A program made the position numbers and the translations under genes. A DNA stretch of 64,000 nt from positions 2,964,417 through 3,028,416 of the forward strand of contig NC_080729.1 of the NCBI RefSeq assembly GCF_019097595.1, given 5' to 3'. Under the pieces are notes generated by a model, which saw only the letters and a program-made list of their open reading frames with translations, had not been told where the DNA came from and did no database searches. The DNA is from Hemibagrus wyckioides. Lineage: Eukaryota; Chordata; Actinopteri; Siluriformes; Bagridae. Shown here one piece after another: positions 40,753-53,700 of the stretch. Positions within the stretch are counted from its first letter, which is position 1. Each line of letters opens with the position of its first letter.

Positions 40753-41535
40753 CTATACATTTCTGAAGAGAATCAAATCAAATGAACCTGGCTCCTTATA
40801 TTGGGAAATCTCCTTGTGAACAAGTGTGGTGTGTCATTCTGTATCTTTTTTCTCTCTTTTCTTTTCTGTTCTTTTCTTTCTTTCTGTTTTTTTTATTTAT
40901 TTTTTGGTGCCCTGTTTTATTCTGTCCGTCGTGCAGGAGCCGTGCGGCGTGCCGTGTATTTTCAGATGTTAATATATGCATTATAAAGAGTCTCAGTGCG
41001 TTTGAAGCGTGTAGAGGTTACACACACACACACACTGTTTGAAGTGAGCACACACTCCTCCTCTTCTATATTCTATTTATACACAGGAATATATTAACCA
41101 CATTTCACAATATAGTCCATTTCCATATAGGTTATAAGTATGAATTATGGATGTAAAGCGGACGGCGTTCATGACGCTGGGGTTTTCACCTCACTCTTTC
41201 TTTAGGTGTGTCCCTGCGTTGGACTGAAAAAGAAAATAAATAAATAAATAAATAAATATACGTTCATAAAACAGAGGGGTTTTGGAATGCTGGGAGCTTC
41301 CAGGGAGGTTGGAGAGGTCACTTAAGTTCAAGCGAAGCTTAAATTCGGGTGAGCCGTCTTTTACTTTATCTTCATCTCTAATCTCGTGAAGCGTACCCTG
41401 AATTCAAAACGAGTAGCAGGATTTTACTCCATTTCACACGAATCTAGCGGAATAAGGACACTGAAGCTAACCACGTCCCTAACGTTTAACCCTTCCTCTA
41501 AAGATTAACACCACGCTTCGAATTTTTCTCATAAC
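40753..41535. other. Intergenic, no gene seen
   Basis: Unique sequence with short (CA)n at 41,022-41,035 and (AAAT)n at 41,236-41,258. No exon found. Confidence 0.5.
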
Positions 41536-42233
41536 TGAGTGATAAATCTGAATTGTATAAATTGATTTAGATTTGAATCAATAAATCTGAAATGTATAAA
41601 TCGGGTAAATTTGAATCGTATGAATCGATTTAGATTCGAGTAGATAAATCCGAATCGTATAAATCGATTCCATTTTGAATCAATAGACCTGAATCATATA
41701 ATTGATTCAGATTTGAATCAATAAATCTGAATCGTATAAATCCATTCCCATTCGAATCGATTAACCTGATGTATACATCGTTTCCCATTCAAATCGATAA
41801 ATCTGAATCGTATATAAATCGATTCAGATTCGAATAGATAAATCTGAACCGTATAAATCGATTCAGACTCTAATCGATAAATCTGAAACTTAAAAAATCG
41901 ATTCCTATTTAAATCAATAAACCTGAATGGTATAAACCCATTCTGATTCGAATTCATATACCTGAATCGTATAATCGATTCAGATTCGAATCAATAAATC
42001 TGAAACGTATAAATCGACTCCTATTTGAATCTATAAATTTGAATCGGATGAATCGATTCAGATTTGAATTGATGAATCCGAATCATATAAATTCGATTCA
42101 GATTTGAATTGATGAATCTGAATCATATAAACTGATTCAGATTCGAATTGATGAATCCAAATCATATTAATACGATTCAGATTCGAATCGATAAATCTGA
42201 ATCGTATAAATCGATTCAGATTTACAAAAATCA
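41536..42233. repeat. Minisatellite, about 39-bp unit, internally palindromic
   Basis: About 18 units resembling ATAAATCTGAATCGTATAAA followed by TCGATTCAGATTCGAATCG. Each unit contains inverted words (CGATTCAGATT and AATCTGAATCG), so each strand can fold into hairpins. Units are diverged by point changes and small indels. Confidence 0.92.
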
Positions 42234-43847
42234 AAATTCATCTCATTTATAGTCTCCGCTACTCAGGATAATTGTGTGAAAGTGTTAGCGTTAAATCCTG
42301 TGTGCTCGATAGAGTGTTAGCTCCAGCTTCCTAATTAGCTAAATCATAACTAGGTCATGTAACACAACACCTCGGGTCAGCGTTTAAGCGTTTAACACTT
42401 CAAGAGGTCAAGCTACTAAATAAGCTAGCTCGATAATTAGCATTATAAGCGCCAAACCGAGCACTGACTCCTAGCTAGCTGCTAACATGTCAAAATAATG
42501 TTGTGCTACGTGTTACAGTCTTGATTTTGACACCGTAAAACCTGACAAGTTCTTAACAAGGGAGTGTCTAACTAACCTTCATCGATCAATTTAAGGGTCA
42601 AGTGTCGAGTTAATAATGTCTGATTTGACAACGTAGAGCTGTTAATATTCACTCTGTTTAAAAACAAGTTGGCTTTTAGAAGTTCTTTATCCCGCTTGTT
42701 GTCACGACGGCAAAAGAATAAGTCTAAGCGCCTGCAGCGCTAACGTATAAACCTGACAAGTGTGAATAAGAATAAGATTTGTATTATGCACTGAAAGAAA
42801 AAGAGAGAGAGAGAGAGACAGAAAGAAAGAAAGAGCGAGAGAGAAATAAAAAGCCAAATAAGCAATTTGTTTGCTTAGTTCTTTACGCCGTACCTGTGTG
42901 TGATTTATGTTTCTGGCTGTTTGGGTTGAAAAAATAAATAAATAAAAAGAAAGAAATGCTGCAGCTGCATCCAGAGTGGCTCGGCGCCGGAGCTGAACCC
43001 GGTGTTCGCGCTCAGCAGGAGGTTTCGTCAGAGACGGGAAAGAGCTGCTGAACCTCTCGAGATTTAACCTGAAAAACCTGAGGAATATCCGGAGGCCATT
43101 TTTTATTCAGATTGCCACTAAGAAGGCGATCTGACCCGCTGATTCTGTTTGCCGTTTATTTTTTGGTGTGTTGCGAAAGAACCCGGAGGCTTTCTGGCTT
43201 TCCCCACCTCATCCGCTAAAATGTCCGAAAAATAAACACTTCCAACCTGTTAGACTTCATTTGAATAAAGTTCACTACTGGAAGCTGTTTAGGCGTTCGT
43301 ACAAATCGGAGTGAATTAGCATAAATTTCAGGAACACCTGCGATACATCTGGTATGGGTAACGACTAGCGTGTATACAATATAACACCTTACAAACCTGA
43401 AAATAAAACGCTTGAGCTGAGTGGCTTTCCTTTTTTGAGCACTAGTTAGCAAAACTGCATCTTAGCTCAGAGTAGAAAAATAATTAGCCTTGTTTACTGT
43501 GAGCCGGAATCTTCCACGGTTCAGAAAGCTGTTTCTATTACACATGTCAGAAAACGAAGTCATTTCTGATCTGACAAGAAATCTAAACAAGTCACCCACT
43601 GATTTCTATCCATTATTTCCTCGCATCAGAAGTGGATCTTTAACTCCATCTCAGTGTATAAAGCTGTCATGCTGGTAAACTGCTCTCCTGCCTACGCCGC
43701 GGATCGACGGCATTTCAGTAAATCTTTCTGAGAGAAAAAAATACATACACTGTGCATTAAAGCTTCGTTGTGGGTTCAATCACTTACATAATACTCAATA
43801 TGAGCAACAAAAGGAGAAAAAAAATCAGTTTAATATGGAGATTGAGA
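42234..43847. other. Intergenic; GA patch at 42,800-42,845
   Basis: AT-rich unique DNA with many short TTAGC/GCTAA words. No exon, no recognised product, no repeat apart from the small GA run. Confidence 0.5.
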
Positions 43848-43849
43848 TA

Positions 43850-44402
43850 CACTATATAGCCAAAAGTTTTGGGACGTCTGCCTTTACATGCACATGAATG
43901 TAATATGGAGTTGTCCCGCCCTTTAGCAGCTATAACAGCTTCAACTCTTCTGGGAAGGATTTCCACAAGGTTTAGGAGTGTGTTTATGGGAATTTTTGAC
44001 CATTCCTCTAGAAGTGCATTTGTGAGGTCAGGCACTGATGTTGTGATTACGAGAAGGTCTGGCTCACAGTCTCCACTCTAATTCATCCCAAAGGTGTTCT
44101 ATGGGGTTGAGGTCAGGACTCTGTGCAGGCCAGTCAAGTTCCTCCACACCAAACTCACTCATCCATGTCTTTATGGACCTTGCTTTGGTCACTGGTGTGC
44201 AGTCATGTTGGAACAGGAAGGGGTCATCCCCAAACTTTTCCCACAAAGTTGGGAGCATGAAGTTGTCCAAAATGTCTTGGTATGAAGCTGAAGCATTAAG
44301 AGTTCCTTTCAATGGAACTAAGGGGCCGAGCCCAACCCCTGAAAAACAACACCTGAACTCAATGATTTGGAGGGGTGTCCCAATACTTTTGGCAGTACAG
44401 TG
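43850..44402 (-). mobile_element. Tc1/mariner-like element, family A, copy 3 (complete TIR to TIR, internally deleted)
   Basis: A 553-bp element flanked by TA (43,848-43,849 and 44,403-44,404). The termini CACTATATAGCCAAAAGTTT and (reverse complement of the right end) CACTGTACTGCCAAAAGTAT form the TIR. On the minus strand the first TIR is followed almost at once by LGPLVPLKGTLNASASYQDI, the FQHDCTPVTK block, SPDLNPIEHLWDEL and then a tail containing LVEILPRRVEAVIAAKG and the second TIR. The DNA-binding N-terminus and first catalytic Asp are missing. This copy shows that the family is a short deletion derivative mobilised in trans. Confidence 0.93.
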
Positions 44403-44404
44403 TA

Positions 44405-45832
44405 GGTTCAGGTGCTGGATCAAGTGGTATATTTTTTTAGCCATTTCTAATTGATGTATTTTTTTTATTGGTGTAGGAAAGTAAAAACAAAAAAGCTATG
44501 GGATTTGAAAACCAAAATTTATCAATAATCATATATATATATATTTATATTTTGGATTTATAATCCAAACAAAAAAATAAAAACGAAAAATAAAAATTTA
44601 TATCTTAACAAAAAAACGTAGTGAAATGCTTTAACAAAAAAAAACCTATGTACTGTAGTAGGATTAGAATTATAATGAAATTAAAGGAAATTGAAAATGA
44701 ATGAAAATTGGAAATTAATGGAAAATTAAGTGAGAAGAACGGGATGAAAGTGTATGGAAAAATGTGTATTAGTGCTAGAACAGAATGATTAATATAAATG
44801 AAGTACCTTTGTTCAGATGAATCTTTTTTAAAATATTAATTTTTATTACCTTACCCAGTTCCTATAATCACTGCTAAGCATGCACGCTAGCTAGACGGAC
44901 AACTATCGATTTAACTAGCGGTGCAAATGTCCAGCATTTGCATTTCATCTTTGTGCTCTGTAGATGATTAGCATCATGCCAACGCTTCACACTGGAGTCT
45001 GTAAAAAAAAACAAAAAACAGGGTCAAATCAACAAACAGTTCTTCTTAGCGGTTAGCTCGTTCTTGCTAACCTCTGCCAGAACTCCACTGTGCAGCTTAT
45101 AAATATTTATTTGACTTCACTTCAGTTCAGAGGCTGAAAAAAAAATTCAAAGCTGTTTCGGGGCGTAAATAGTAAATTTAAAAGAAAAAAAGAAAAAATC
45201 CAAACTTGGATGATTCATCACACGCATGAGTAAATGCAGTGTCTGCAGCCCCGTCTGTTAGAGAAACGCCAAGTCATCCCTCTGGATGGTGGAGAGAAAT
45301 AAAAATGGAAACCTATTCATCTGCACCGCCTCGCGCTCTCTCACACACACTCCCCATCCTCTGCGAGCTCTAAAGCGGCTACGCAGCGATACGGACTCCC
45401 GTGTGCGGGGAGGAGGACAGCGAGGCCTTGCTGAGCCTGCGGTGTGTTATTGAAACGTGGCCTGCGCTCGCTCAAAGTCACGAGGTCCTAAATCTCCTCA
45501 ACGCCAGGTCACGCAGGACGAGAATGCGAGGAGAGCGAGAGATCGCTGGACTGAGTCAGCACCGCCGGGGCGCACGGGGGAGTCGCGGACAGATTTATTA
45601 AATTAATACAACACTCAGCAGATTACAACCCCGGGGAAGGGGGAGTTGATATTTATTCCATTCATACGTGTTTATTATTTGACAGAAAAGATGTAGGGTA
45701 TTAGGAGGGCAGAAAAGAGTGGGGTTTTTTTTGTTTGTGACACAAAACGTTCAAGGGCATCATGTTGCTCGAAGCATTTCAGGTGGATTGAAAATTATTA
45801 GAACATATTTGCTTAAACAAATAGTAAAATGA

Positions 45833-45833
<1 letters not shown>
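44405..45833. other. Intergenic, no gene seen
   Basis: Strongly A/T-rich to about 45,200, then a GC-richer patch at 45,240-45,600 with frames lacking any family signature. No exon supported. Confidence 0.5.

Positions 45834-45879
<46 letters not shown>
45834..45879. repeat. (TTA)n microsatellite
   Basis: About 15 TTA units. Confidence 0.92.
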
Positions 45880-45914
45880 GTACTGCAGATGTTTTAGTAT
45901 GAGGTAGAGAGGGT

Positions 45915-46715
45915 GTGGCCTTTCTATGTGTCAGTGACAGAGACAGAGGAGGAGATGTGGCTGATGAAGGTTTCAGTGAAGGAGGTGTGGCCTTTGTGGC
46001 TATAAATGAATGAGGCATTGCCATAGTGGCTATCAGTGAAGGAGGAGTGGCCTTTGTGGCTATCAGTGAAGGAGGCATGGCTTTTGTGCCTATCACTGAA
46101 GGAGGTGTGGCCTTTGTGGCTATCTGTGAAGGAGGCGTGGCTTTTGTGCCTATCACTGAAGGAGGTGTGGCTATCAGTGAAGGTCAGTGTCAGAATGTCA
46201 GTGTAGACTTTTTATATGTCAGTCTCACTGAAGGGGGCGTGGCTTTTGTATAAGTCAGTTTTTAGTAAAGATGGAGTGGCCCCAGTGTTAATGAAGGGGG
46301 TGTGGCCTCTGTACATGCCAGTGTTAATGCAGTTGGTATGGCCTCAATGCATTTTAGAGTTAGTGAAGGAGGTGTAGCTTCTGTTTCTGTTAGTGAAGGG
46401 GGTGTGGCCTCTGTACATGTCATCGTTAGTGAAGGAGGTTTGGCCGATGTACATGTCAGTGTTAGTGAGGGGGTGTGTGGCCTCAGTGCATATGAGTGTT
46501 AATGAAGGAGGTGTGGCTTCTGTATCTGTCAGTGTTAGTGAAAGAGGTATGGACTTAGTGCATGTCAGTGCTAGTGAAGAAGGTGTGGTCTCTGTACATG
46601 TCAGTCAATGGGACGGAGGTGTGGCTATTCTTTTTGTCAGTCACAGTAAAGTAGGTGTGGCCTCTGTCCTTGTCAGTCTCAGTGAAGAAGGCCTGGCCTT
46701 TGTCCATCACATAGC
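45915..46715. repeat. Minisatellite, 30- then 36-bp units
   Basis: The first part has 30-bp units (CTATCAGTGAAGGAGGCATG then GCTTTTGTGC). From about 46,270 the unit lengthens to about 36 bp (GTTAGTGAAGGAGGTGTGGC with CTCTGTACATGTCA). Because both lengths are multiples of three, several frames stay open (ISEGGVAFVA-like peptides). I regard these as artefacts because of unit indels and the lack of start or splice context. Confidence 0.9.
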
Positions 46716-47570
46716 TCTAAATTAAATTAGATGACTTTACTAAATTATATTAAATTATATTTTTACTAAACTAATAATAATATTTAATGCTGAATTATAT
46801 TTAAGTGACTTTAAATGCTTCACAAATCTGACATTGTATAGTGGAGAGACACTTGTAGTGTAAATCACATGATAAAAATAGTTCACACTTTCACTAGAAC
46901 ATTATGAGGAACCAGAAGCAGTGTGAGGATAAACAGGACATCATTAATAACTGTAGACTGTACAACTTGCGACGTAGATCATCGAGTAGCATCGCATGAA
47001 CGCATCTATAGTTTATTGCGCTCATATATTCTGCATCATTCCATTTAATTCACGCATAACTCAACATCATTAAACATGAAAAATATAAAGAAAGAAAGAA
47101 AGCCCTGAAAAAGAAACATGAAACCGCGTCTGTACTTCATTCCTGCTCCAGCCGCTCCAGTCCACAGTCATTAATGATAATTGAAGGGAAAGCTTTTTAA
47201 CTTCTCATTCCATTTGTGTGTGTGGGGGGGGGGGCCACATGATACTGCAGGAGGGCAGAGGAATTTACCAAAGCGAAGCGTTTCATTTTCCCCCAACACA
47301 TGTCGAGCTTAGAACTTTAAATATATCCTTATGCTCTCAGAGGACAAATGTGTGACTTTGTGATCTCACGCTTGCTCACACACAAGCTTTCTTTCTTAAG
47401 CTGTTAGAGCATCATCAGCATGGTCTCAGGATGGAAATTCATTGCAAGTTGTGTTTTGAACATTACAGATGGTTAATATTAGGGTCAGGGTGCAGGGTTA
47501 GTAGGCGGGGGTGACTGAAATGCAAGGAAATCAACAAAATGTCTCTTGTTAGAGCCATAAAATATAATGT
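46716..47570. other. Intergenic, no gene seen
   Basis: Unique AT-rich sequence with a G9-10 run near 47,225. Confidence 0.5.
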
Positions 47571-47574
47571 GTAG

Positions 47575-47990
47575 TGTAAATATGAGAATATGAGGATAAT
47601 ATGGATATGAGTATAATATGGACATGAGGATAATATGGATTTGAGGATATGAAGATAATAGGGACATAAGGATATGAGTATAATATGGATGTGAGGATAA
47701 TATTGATATAAGGCTATGAGGATAATAATGGATAGGAAGATATAAGGATAATATGGATATGGGGCTATGAGTATAATATGGATATGAGGACAATATGGAT
47801 ATGAGGATAACATGGATATCAGGATAATATGGATACGAAAAAATGAGGATAATATGTATATGATGCTATGAGGATAATATGGATATGAGGATAATATGAA
47901 TATAATTATAATATGGATATGAAAAATGAGGATAATATGTATATGAGGTTAATGTTGATATAAGGATATGAGTGGATATATGGATATCAG
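47575..47990. repeat. Minisatellite, about 17-bp unit (GGATATGAGGATAATAT)
   Basis: About two dozen diverged units of GGATATGAGGATAATAT with AAGGATATGAGTATAATAT variants in one orientation. Confidence 0.9.
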
Positions 47991-49985
47991 GCTATTGTCG
48001 TATATGCTTTTATGATCTTGCTTCATGATGTGGTGATTATTCCATCATATTCTAGTTATTTTTTGCAGCCAGCAAGTGATGAAATAAGCAATACATTTTT
48101 TTCTTGACCTTCATTCTATATTGTGTTGTTTTTATACAGTTATAAAGTTTGTTCCTGCTTGTACGTTTAAAATAAACAGGCATCAAAACGGACTATATCA
48201 ACTATATAAGGTTCATCGTTTCAGACTGGATGCTTTGAATAAACTCCAACTTGAATTATATGGAGTGCCGTTATATCTCTTTTTGTGGAATTTAAAGCAT
48301 GGGGTTGTGAAGTAGTGGACCATGGTTCTGTTTCAGATCCTAGAACATAATATTTCTTTTAACTTTCCAAAGTTCAGTGACTCCGGCTGTATGGCATCGG
48401 CTTCTGAAGAAGAGCCTCTTCTGAGCTCCATCCAATCACACACATTTGCTGAAGGCAGCTCATCAGACCAGAGACTAGCTACTAGAGATGGTACATCATT
48501 AAGATTTTTTTCAATTTATTTGGGACTACTTTGGTCTGGCGCTAGTTAAAAGACTTAACTTACAGAGCAGATGTGTTCATTATTATTTATCCATTTAAAT
48601 AAAAGAAGTTTCGTGTAATTGAACCACTTTGCCGTGTGTGATCATGTTGTTACGGCGTTTTTGTATAAACAACACCCCAAAACTGAAAACGTAAATAAAC
48701 ATTTATTTTAGAACACTAGGTGCGAAAGAGAGCATGACCTGTCCTCAAGGCCTCTCCGGGAACGCTGACCAATTACTAGCTCGGATCGTGAACTGAAAAT
48801 TCGCAGCACAGACCCAGAGCACCAAAGCCTCAGAATCTTTTTTCCCAAGCGAGCGTTAAGCATTTGCAGGATCCCTCCACATGTGATGAACATCTTTGAT
48901 CATGAATTTGCAATCCGAATCTCACTCCTCGTTCGACTGATCTCGTCTAAACCACATCAGAAGCTGGCACATGTAAAACATCTGGACCTTTGTGGAGGGT
49001 GCATGTTTCCTCTCCTACTTCTTTTTATGTCGGCTGTTGTAAGAACCGAGCATGCTCTACAAGCTTGGCGAATGTACACAGGTTTTTTTTTGCTTTTTTT
49101 AAAAAAATATACGTGACTGGATTTCCACCCTAACATAAGAGAGACAGCAACACGTTCTCGGTTTCTCTGATCCCATCCAATCCTGGAGCGCTCTGATCAC
49201 ACTGGGTTGTTTTTGTGTGTGTGTGTGTGTGTGTGTTTAATAAAAAATAGCTTGCATTTATTCTTTTTGTGGTATGTTTCAACCAAAAAAAAAAAAAAAA
49301 AAGCCAGTCCTGAGATTTGTACTAATAACCCTGTCGTTAATACGGCGACTTCGGCGTAGCGTCCGAGCTAATAACCGTATCCCTTTCATCTGAGAACGTT
49401 TCATCGTAACGTGAACGTTCGGCGCATTTTAACGGAGCATGGCTAACGATATATTTCCCTCCGCTTACCTTAACCCCTTGAATTTAAAGTGGTATTGTTG
49501 TTTTCCGGCCATTCATCACAGCTTAGCTCTCGTGCTCCTTCTGTTCATACATATACATATATTTGAACTCAATACGCCACCGTGATGAATTCGTGATTCC
49601 ATTAAAATCCAGGAACAGAAGGACTCATCTTTTTTGGCACGCTGCTTAGCATAACTTCTCAAAGAATCTTCTCTGCTCATCCCAAGACTGTTATTGTCTG
49701 TAGGCTGTTGTTTTCATCACACGCACTGTTTGTCTTTATTCTTCTACACCTGTACAATGTAATGATTTATAATCCCGCTATCCGATGTCACCCAGAAGAG
49801 GACGTCTTTCCCCGATGAATGGGGTTCCTTTCAACTTTGTTTCTTGTCATCTCAGCACGTTCCTTTCTTATTAGGGATCTTCGTTTACGTCTGAATTTCC
49901 ACAAAATTGCTTTTGTCGATGTCTATTGTCGTATGTTGAATTATAAATTGAATTATAGCGAGTGACTGACCTCCCAGTGGAATGA
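47991..49985. other. Intergenic, no gene seen
   Basis: Mostly unique AT-rich sequence, with (GT)n at 49,217-49,237 and an A18 run near 49,288. Short frames (about 60-77 codons) have no recognisable products. Confidence 0.5.
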
Positions 49986-51000
49986 AATGCGGTGCGAGTC
50001 GAGCTTGTTACCTTCTGATTTGTGGGTGTATTCATTCAAAGTAAAATGAGAATAAAATCCAAACAGAAGGCCCAGCTGTAATCAAATCCCATGAGCCGCT
50101 GAGCTCTATGAGGGGGTCATTGACTTGACAGCAGGTTTGGATTTACTTCTCTATTTGTTTTTTTTTCCCTCGACAAATGTCACCTTGATATGCGGAGCCA
50201 TTTCTAAATGACTAGAAAAGCGTAAATAAATAAATGAATCAATAATCCGCTCGGTCTAGCCGCCCTTCGTATCATATTGTGACCGGGTTGATATTTGCCT
50301 GTGCAAATATTTTCCAATATACTGATCACTGCCTGGTTGATTCAGCACTTGGACGCAAGCCTTTCAACGCTGACCCGAGAGCGAGCAAATATACAGTCTG
50401 CTTCGTTATACCTCCGACAAATTATCAGACACAATCGGACCTCCTGATGTATAATCGATAGCCTTCCACCATTTGGTCATCAGACCCCCAGGTCCTCGGT
50501 TACGTCCACGTGTGACTTTGACATTACGTATTCAAAGCGCAACAGTCTGCTCCACGTATCTGTCTGCTTAACCTTTTCCTTCTCGGGCCCCTAAGCGAAG
50601 AGGGACGTGTGATGGAGACACGGGCGCAAAGCCTAAGGAGGTAAAGCATCTCCAATTAAAATGGATTACAAAATCAATCCACCCTTCTCACTCTGCACAA
50701 GGAGAATGGATTAAGTAGACCTATAGAGAGCTGAACCAAGGGGATTTCTGCCATGCAATAGACGTGCAAAAACAATGAGGTGATAAAACGCTTAAATGGT
50801 TCCAATCGATGTCCATTATGGTTTTAGAATTTATAGGCCACGGGGGAATTCATGAAGTGTAACCATTTTCTTTTAAATAAAGCATTTTGCGTCACTTTAA
50901 CGGAGAGCATACAGGATTTACAATGCATCTCGATCCTTTCAGCCTAAATTGCTGGAAGGGTCGAGAATAAAGTGGGCTTCTTTCTGAAACTAATAACAGT
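49986..51000. promoter_or_regulatory. Candidate conserved non-coding cluster
   Basis: Long stretch of complex, repeat-free sequence, best at 50,600-51,000, with words such as CTCCAATTAAAATGGATTAC, AAAATCAATCCACC, AATGAGGTGATAAAACGC and TTTATAGGCCACGGG. Homeodomain, GATA-like and Cdx/Hox-like cores are dense. No exon or family match on either strand. This is the strongest-looking conserved-element candidate here by eye. Confidence 0.33.
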
Positions 51001-51317
51001 GATTTGATTAAAAAAAAAGAAGAAGAATAAGTATGGAACACAGATCTCAAACTTCAGTTTGTTCCTGTTTTTCTCACATTAACCTCTCACAGTGGGTCTG
51101 ATGGCAATCACATGCTGGAAATCTTACGCTGCATGTTTTTCATTTGTTTCAAATCCTATAAACTAGATCATCTTTATATTTTTATTACAAAAGCACAGAA
51201 TTCTTTAGAAATCAGGCGTCCAGTTTCATGCAGAAATAACCAGGATGGGTTCCAACCAATCAGAAGCCACACCCGAATCTATTGAAAGCCAGGTATGGTT
51301 CCTGCTTGACTGGCATA

Positions 51318-51361
51318 GATGGATGGATGGATGGATGGATGGATGGATGGATGGATGGATG

Positions 51362-51431
<70 letters not shown>
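51318..51431. repeat. Compound (GGAT)n(GATA)n microsatellite
   Basis: About 11 GGAT units running into about 17 GATA units. Frames such as LSIYLSIYL are artefacts. Confidence 0.95.
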
Positions 51432-52480
51432 AACTTTGTTGCTGTTTGGAAAGAGTCAACCCACGATACCAATGTCGCCTTCAACTTCGGCTCAAATGCT
51501 AGGTGATTTTTCTGGTGTTTTTTTGTTGACAGATTGGTGGTGTGGGTGGTCTGTTCTATTTTTAGCCCAAGCTTGGTGGTATGACTTCCTGTAAGGAATA
51601 TTTGGCTTGGGTCAGTTTTTTTGTAAGCAGCCATACAGTTGACATACGCTTCATATTGGGAATATCGGTCATATTTTTTGGGAGGCTGGAACGGATTATC
51701 TGCATTTACATTATTTCTTATAGGAAAATTTGCTCTTCAGTTAAAATGATTAGTGATTTGCAGATATTGGAAAAGAAGTGAGGTGCTAACTAAAAGCCCT
51801 AGCTGAAACGTTACTGTTTCTTATGGGATCTTTGTATGGTCAATACTTCTATTTATTTTTTTTATCCTTTTTTTCTTAGTTTTCTGCTTGTTATTCTATG
51901 AAATGGAAATGGTTCTACAGAAAAGGTTCAAAGCTTCCAACAGAGGAGCAAATTAAGGAATCCTTTAGGGTGCCAGATAACAAATATACAGTAAAGGAAC
52001 AAGAACTAGCTGAGATGGAGCTAAGAACTAGAGGAAACAGGAAGTAGCGTGAAATAGAAGAGTAGGGGTATCAAAGAGTCCTTGAAAAACCTTTTCCATA
52101 TAATAATATATTTATTTATTCGCTATTTTTGTTCCCAGACCTTCTTCAGGGTAATGAAAAGAGTGGTACGTTTGTGTTCTAGCATCACAACGAGTCAAGA
52201 GGTGTTACAGGGTTTTTTGTTCTTCCTCAATTATCACTCAATTATACTTGCTAACTTAATACCAAGGTTGTTTTCAGCCAAATCTTCTGCTTGAATGAAT
52301 AAATCATAAACATGTAGCACCTCCAGAAAGTGCAGATCTCCAAGAATCTGGAACCAGTTCATGCATCTCATTAAATTTGTACCTCATAATGTTCAAGGCA
52401 AAGAAAGACATGACAGGTATATGGTACTATTCCAAAGGAAAAGCACACACCAGGAAACAGGAAGTTAGCATTAAGGAAAG
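51432..52480. other. Intergenic, no gene seen
   Basis: AT-rich unique DNA without exon or recognised repeat. Confidence 0.5.
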
Positions 52481-52489
52481 CAGGTCAAG

Positions 52490-53700
52490 TCAAAAACGAC
52501 AGCATGCTGCAGGGCTTTATGCTAAAACGGCTTGCTTTTAGAGAAACAGACCGGGAAGAGTTAACGGACGGCTGCAGATGGACTGCCGCTGAGGGGCTGA
52601 TGCTAAATGCGCTGTGGCAGTCCGGAGTTTCACCAGGGCGTCTCCACTCCTCCGTCCACCCCACGGTGAAAGCAGCGAGCGCAGGCCGGGGCTGCCCACC
52701 AGTGCTCATTACGAGACTACAAATCATTATGGATCTCCTCTCTGTTTGCGTGGTTCTTCTGAACCTCTGGCGGATCGCGACTGGGCGCAATCATTAGCAG
52801 ATGACAAACCCCATTACGGAGACCCCCGTGCTGGACTTGAGTGGATCTGACAAGTCCTCTTTTGGATCAAAGGCGCAATAAAACACACTCTTGTTGGATA
52901 AACACACAAACGTGCACAGAGTCAGAGCTGGATGCACACCACTGAATTCCCTTCTCTGGACACGGGCTTTGATTTATTCTCTGCTTATTTCTAATTCCAT
53001 GGTCCTCCGGAGAAAACCGGAGGAAACAATAAATATCGGGGTGAATTCTCGGTTAAATATGCTTCGTGTAACAGGAATGAGCAGACAATAAGAGTTTTTC
53101 ATGTGGCTTTCCTTTTTCTGCTCTTTATTAGTTTTTTTCTTCTTCCCCATCTGGTAAGCTCCGACATCCCGGTTCCACCCTTGCTGCCAAAAGCCCTCCA
53201 CCCAATATCAGGTTTTAATTACATCTCTTTGGTCGAGGCCATTAGCTTCACTTTGCACTTCAGTCTAAGACTTATGTTCCCACTAATTTAAAGGTCCACG
53301 GGACATTCATATCCTTTCAGGCAGAGTGTGCATCGCACTTCGACTTTCATGTGGAGAAGCGTGCATGTGTGTGTATTTGACAAAGGCACTTAGCTACTAT
53401 TAATGTCTCCAGCGCTAAGCCTCGCTGAGGTTTTTAAATGGGCTGTCAGGCAGCGATGGTCGCTTTGAACTCGCCATCAGGGTTGTGCTGCCAGACCAAC
53501 AAGCAGCACAGGAGAAACTGCGGTGCCTCTTATGTCGAACTCTCTCTGCGGTCTTAAAACGCAGCTGGGGCAATTGCTCTCCATTTTTGTGAGCCTGGTG
53601 ATTCTGCACCGCCTCCAGAGTAAAGTGCACCGAGCGCCAGGGTAATGAAGTGTGCTTCTATTGTCTGGAACTAGGGCAGTGGCACAATGTGCGTTAGACA
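52490..53700. promoter_or_regulatory. Candidate conserved non-coding cluster
   Basis: Balanced to GC-rich, repeat-free DNA with overlapping short frames on both strands and no protein signature. Notable words are TTATGCTAAAACGGC, CGCAATCATTAGCAG, GGCGCAATAAAAC, CCATTAGCTTCACTTTGC and GGTTTTAATTACATC. The texture is that of vertebrate enhancer-type DNA. Conservation is not testable here. Confidence 0.3.

Noticed and set aside
40065..40785. Arg/Glu-rich protein of up to 187 codons
   Set aside because: Translation of the GA-rich polypurine tract. The pattern tracks the dinucleotide repeat.
52504..52850. Overlapping frames on both strands suggesting an exon
   Set aside because: Three frames are open over the same GC-richer block with no splice-bounded exon. 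Better explained as conserved or unique non-coding DNA.
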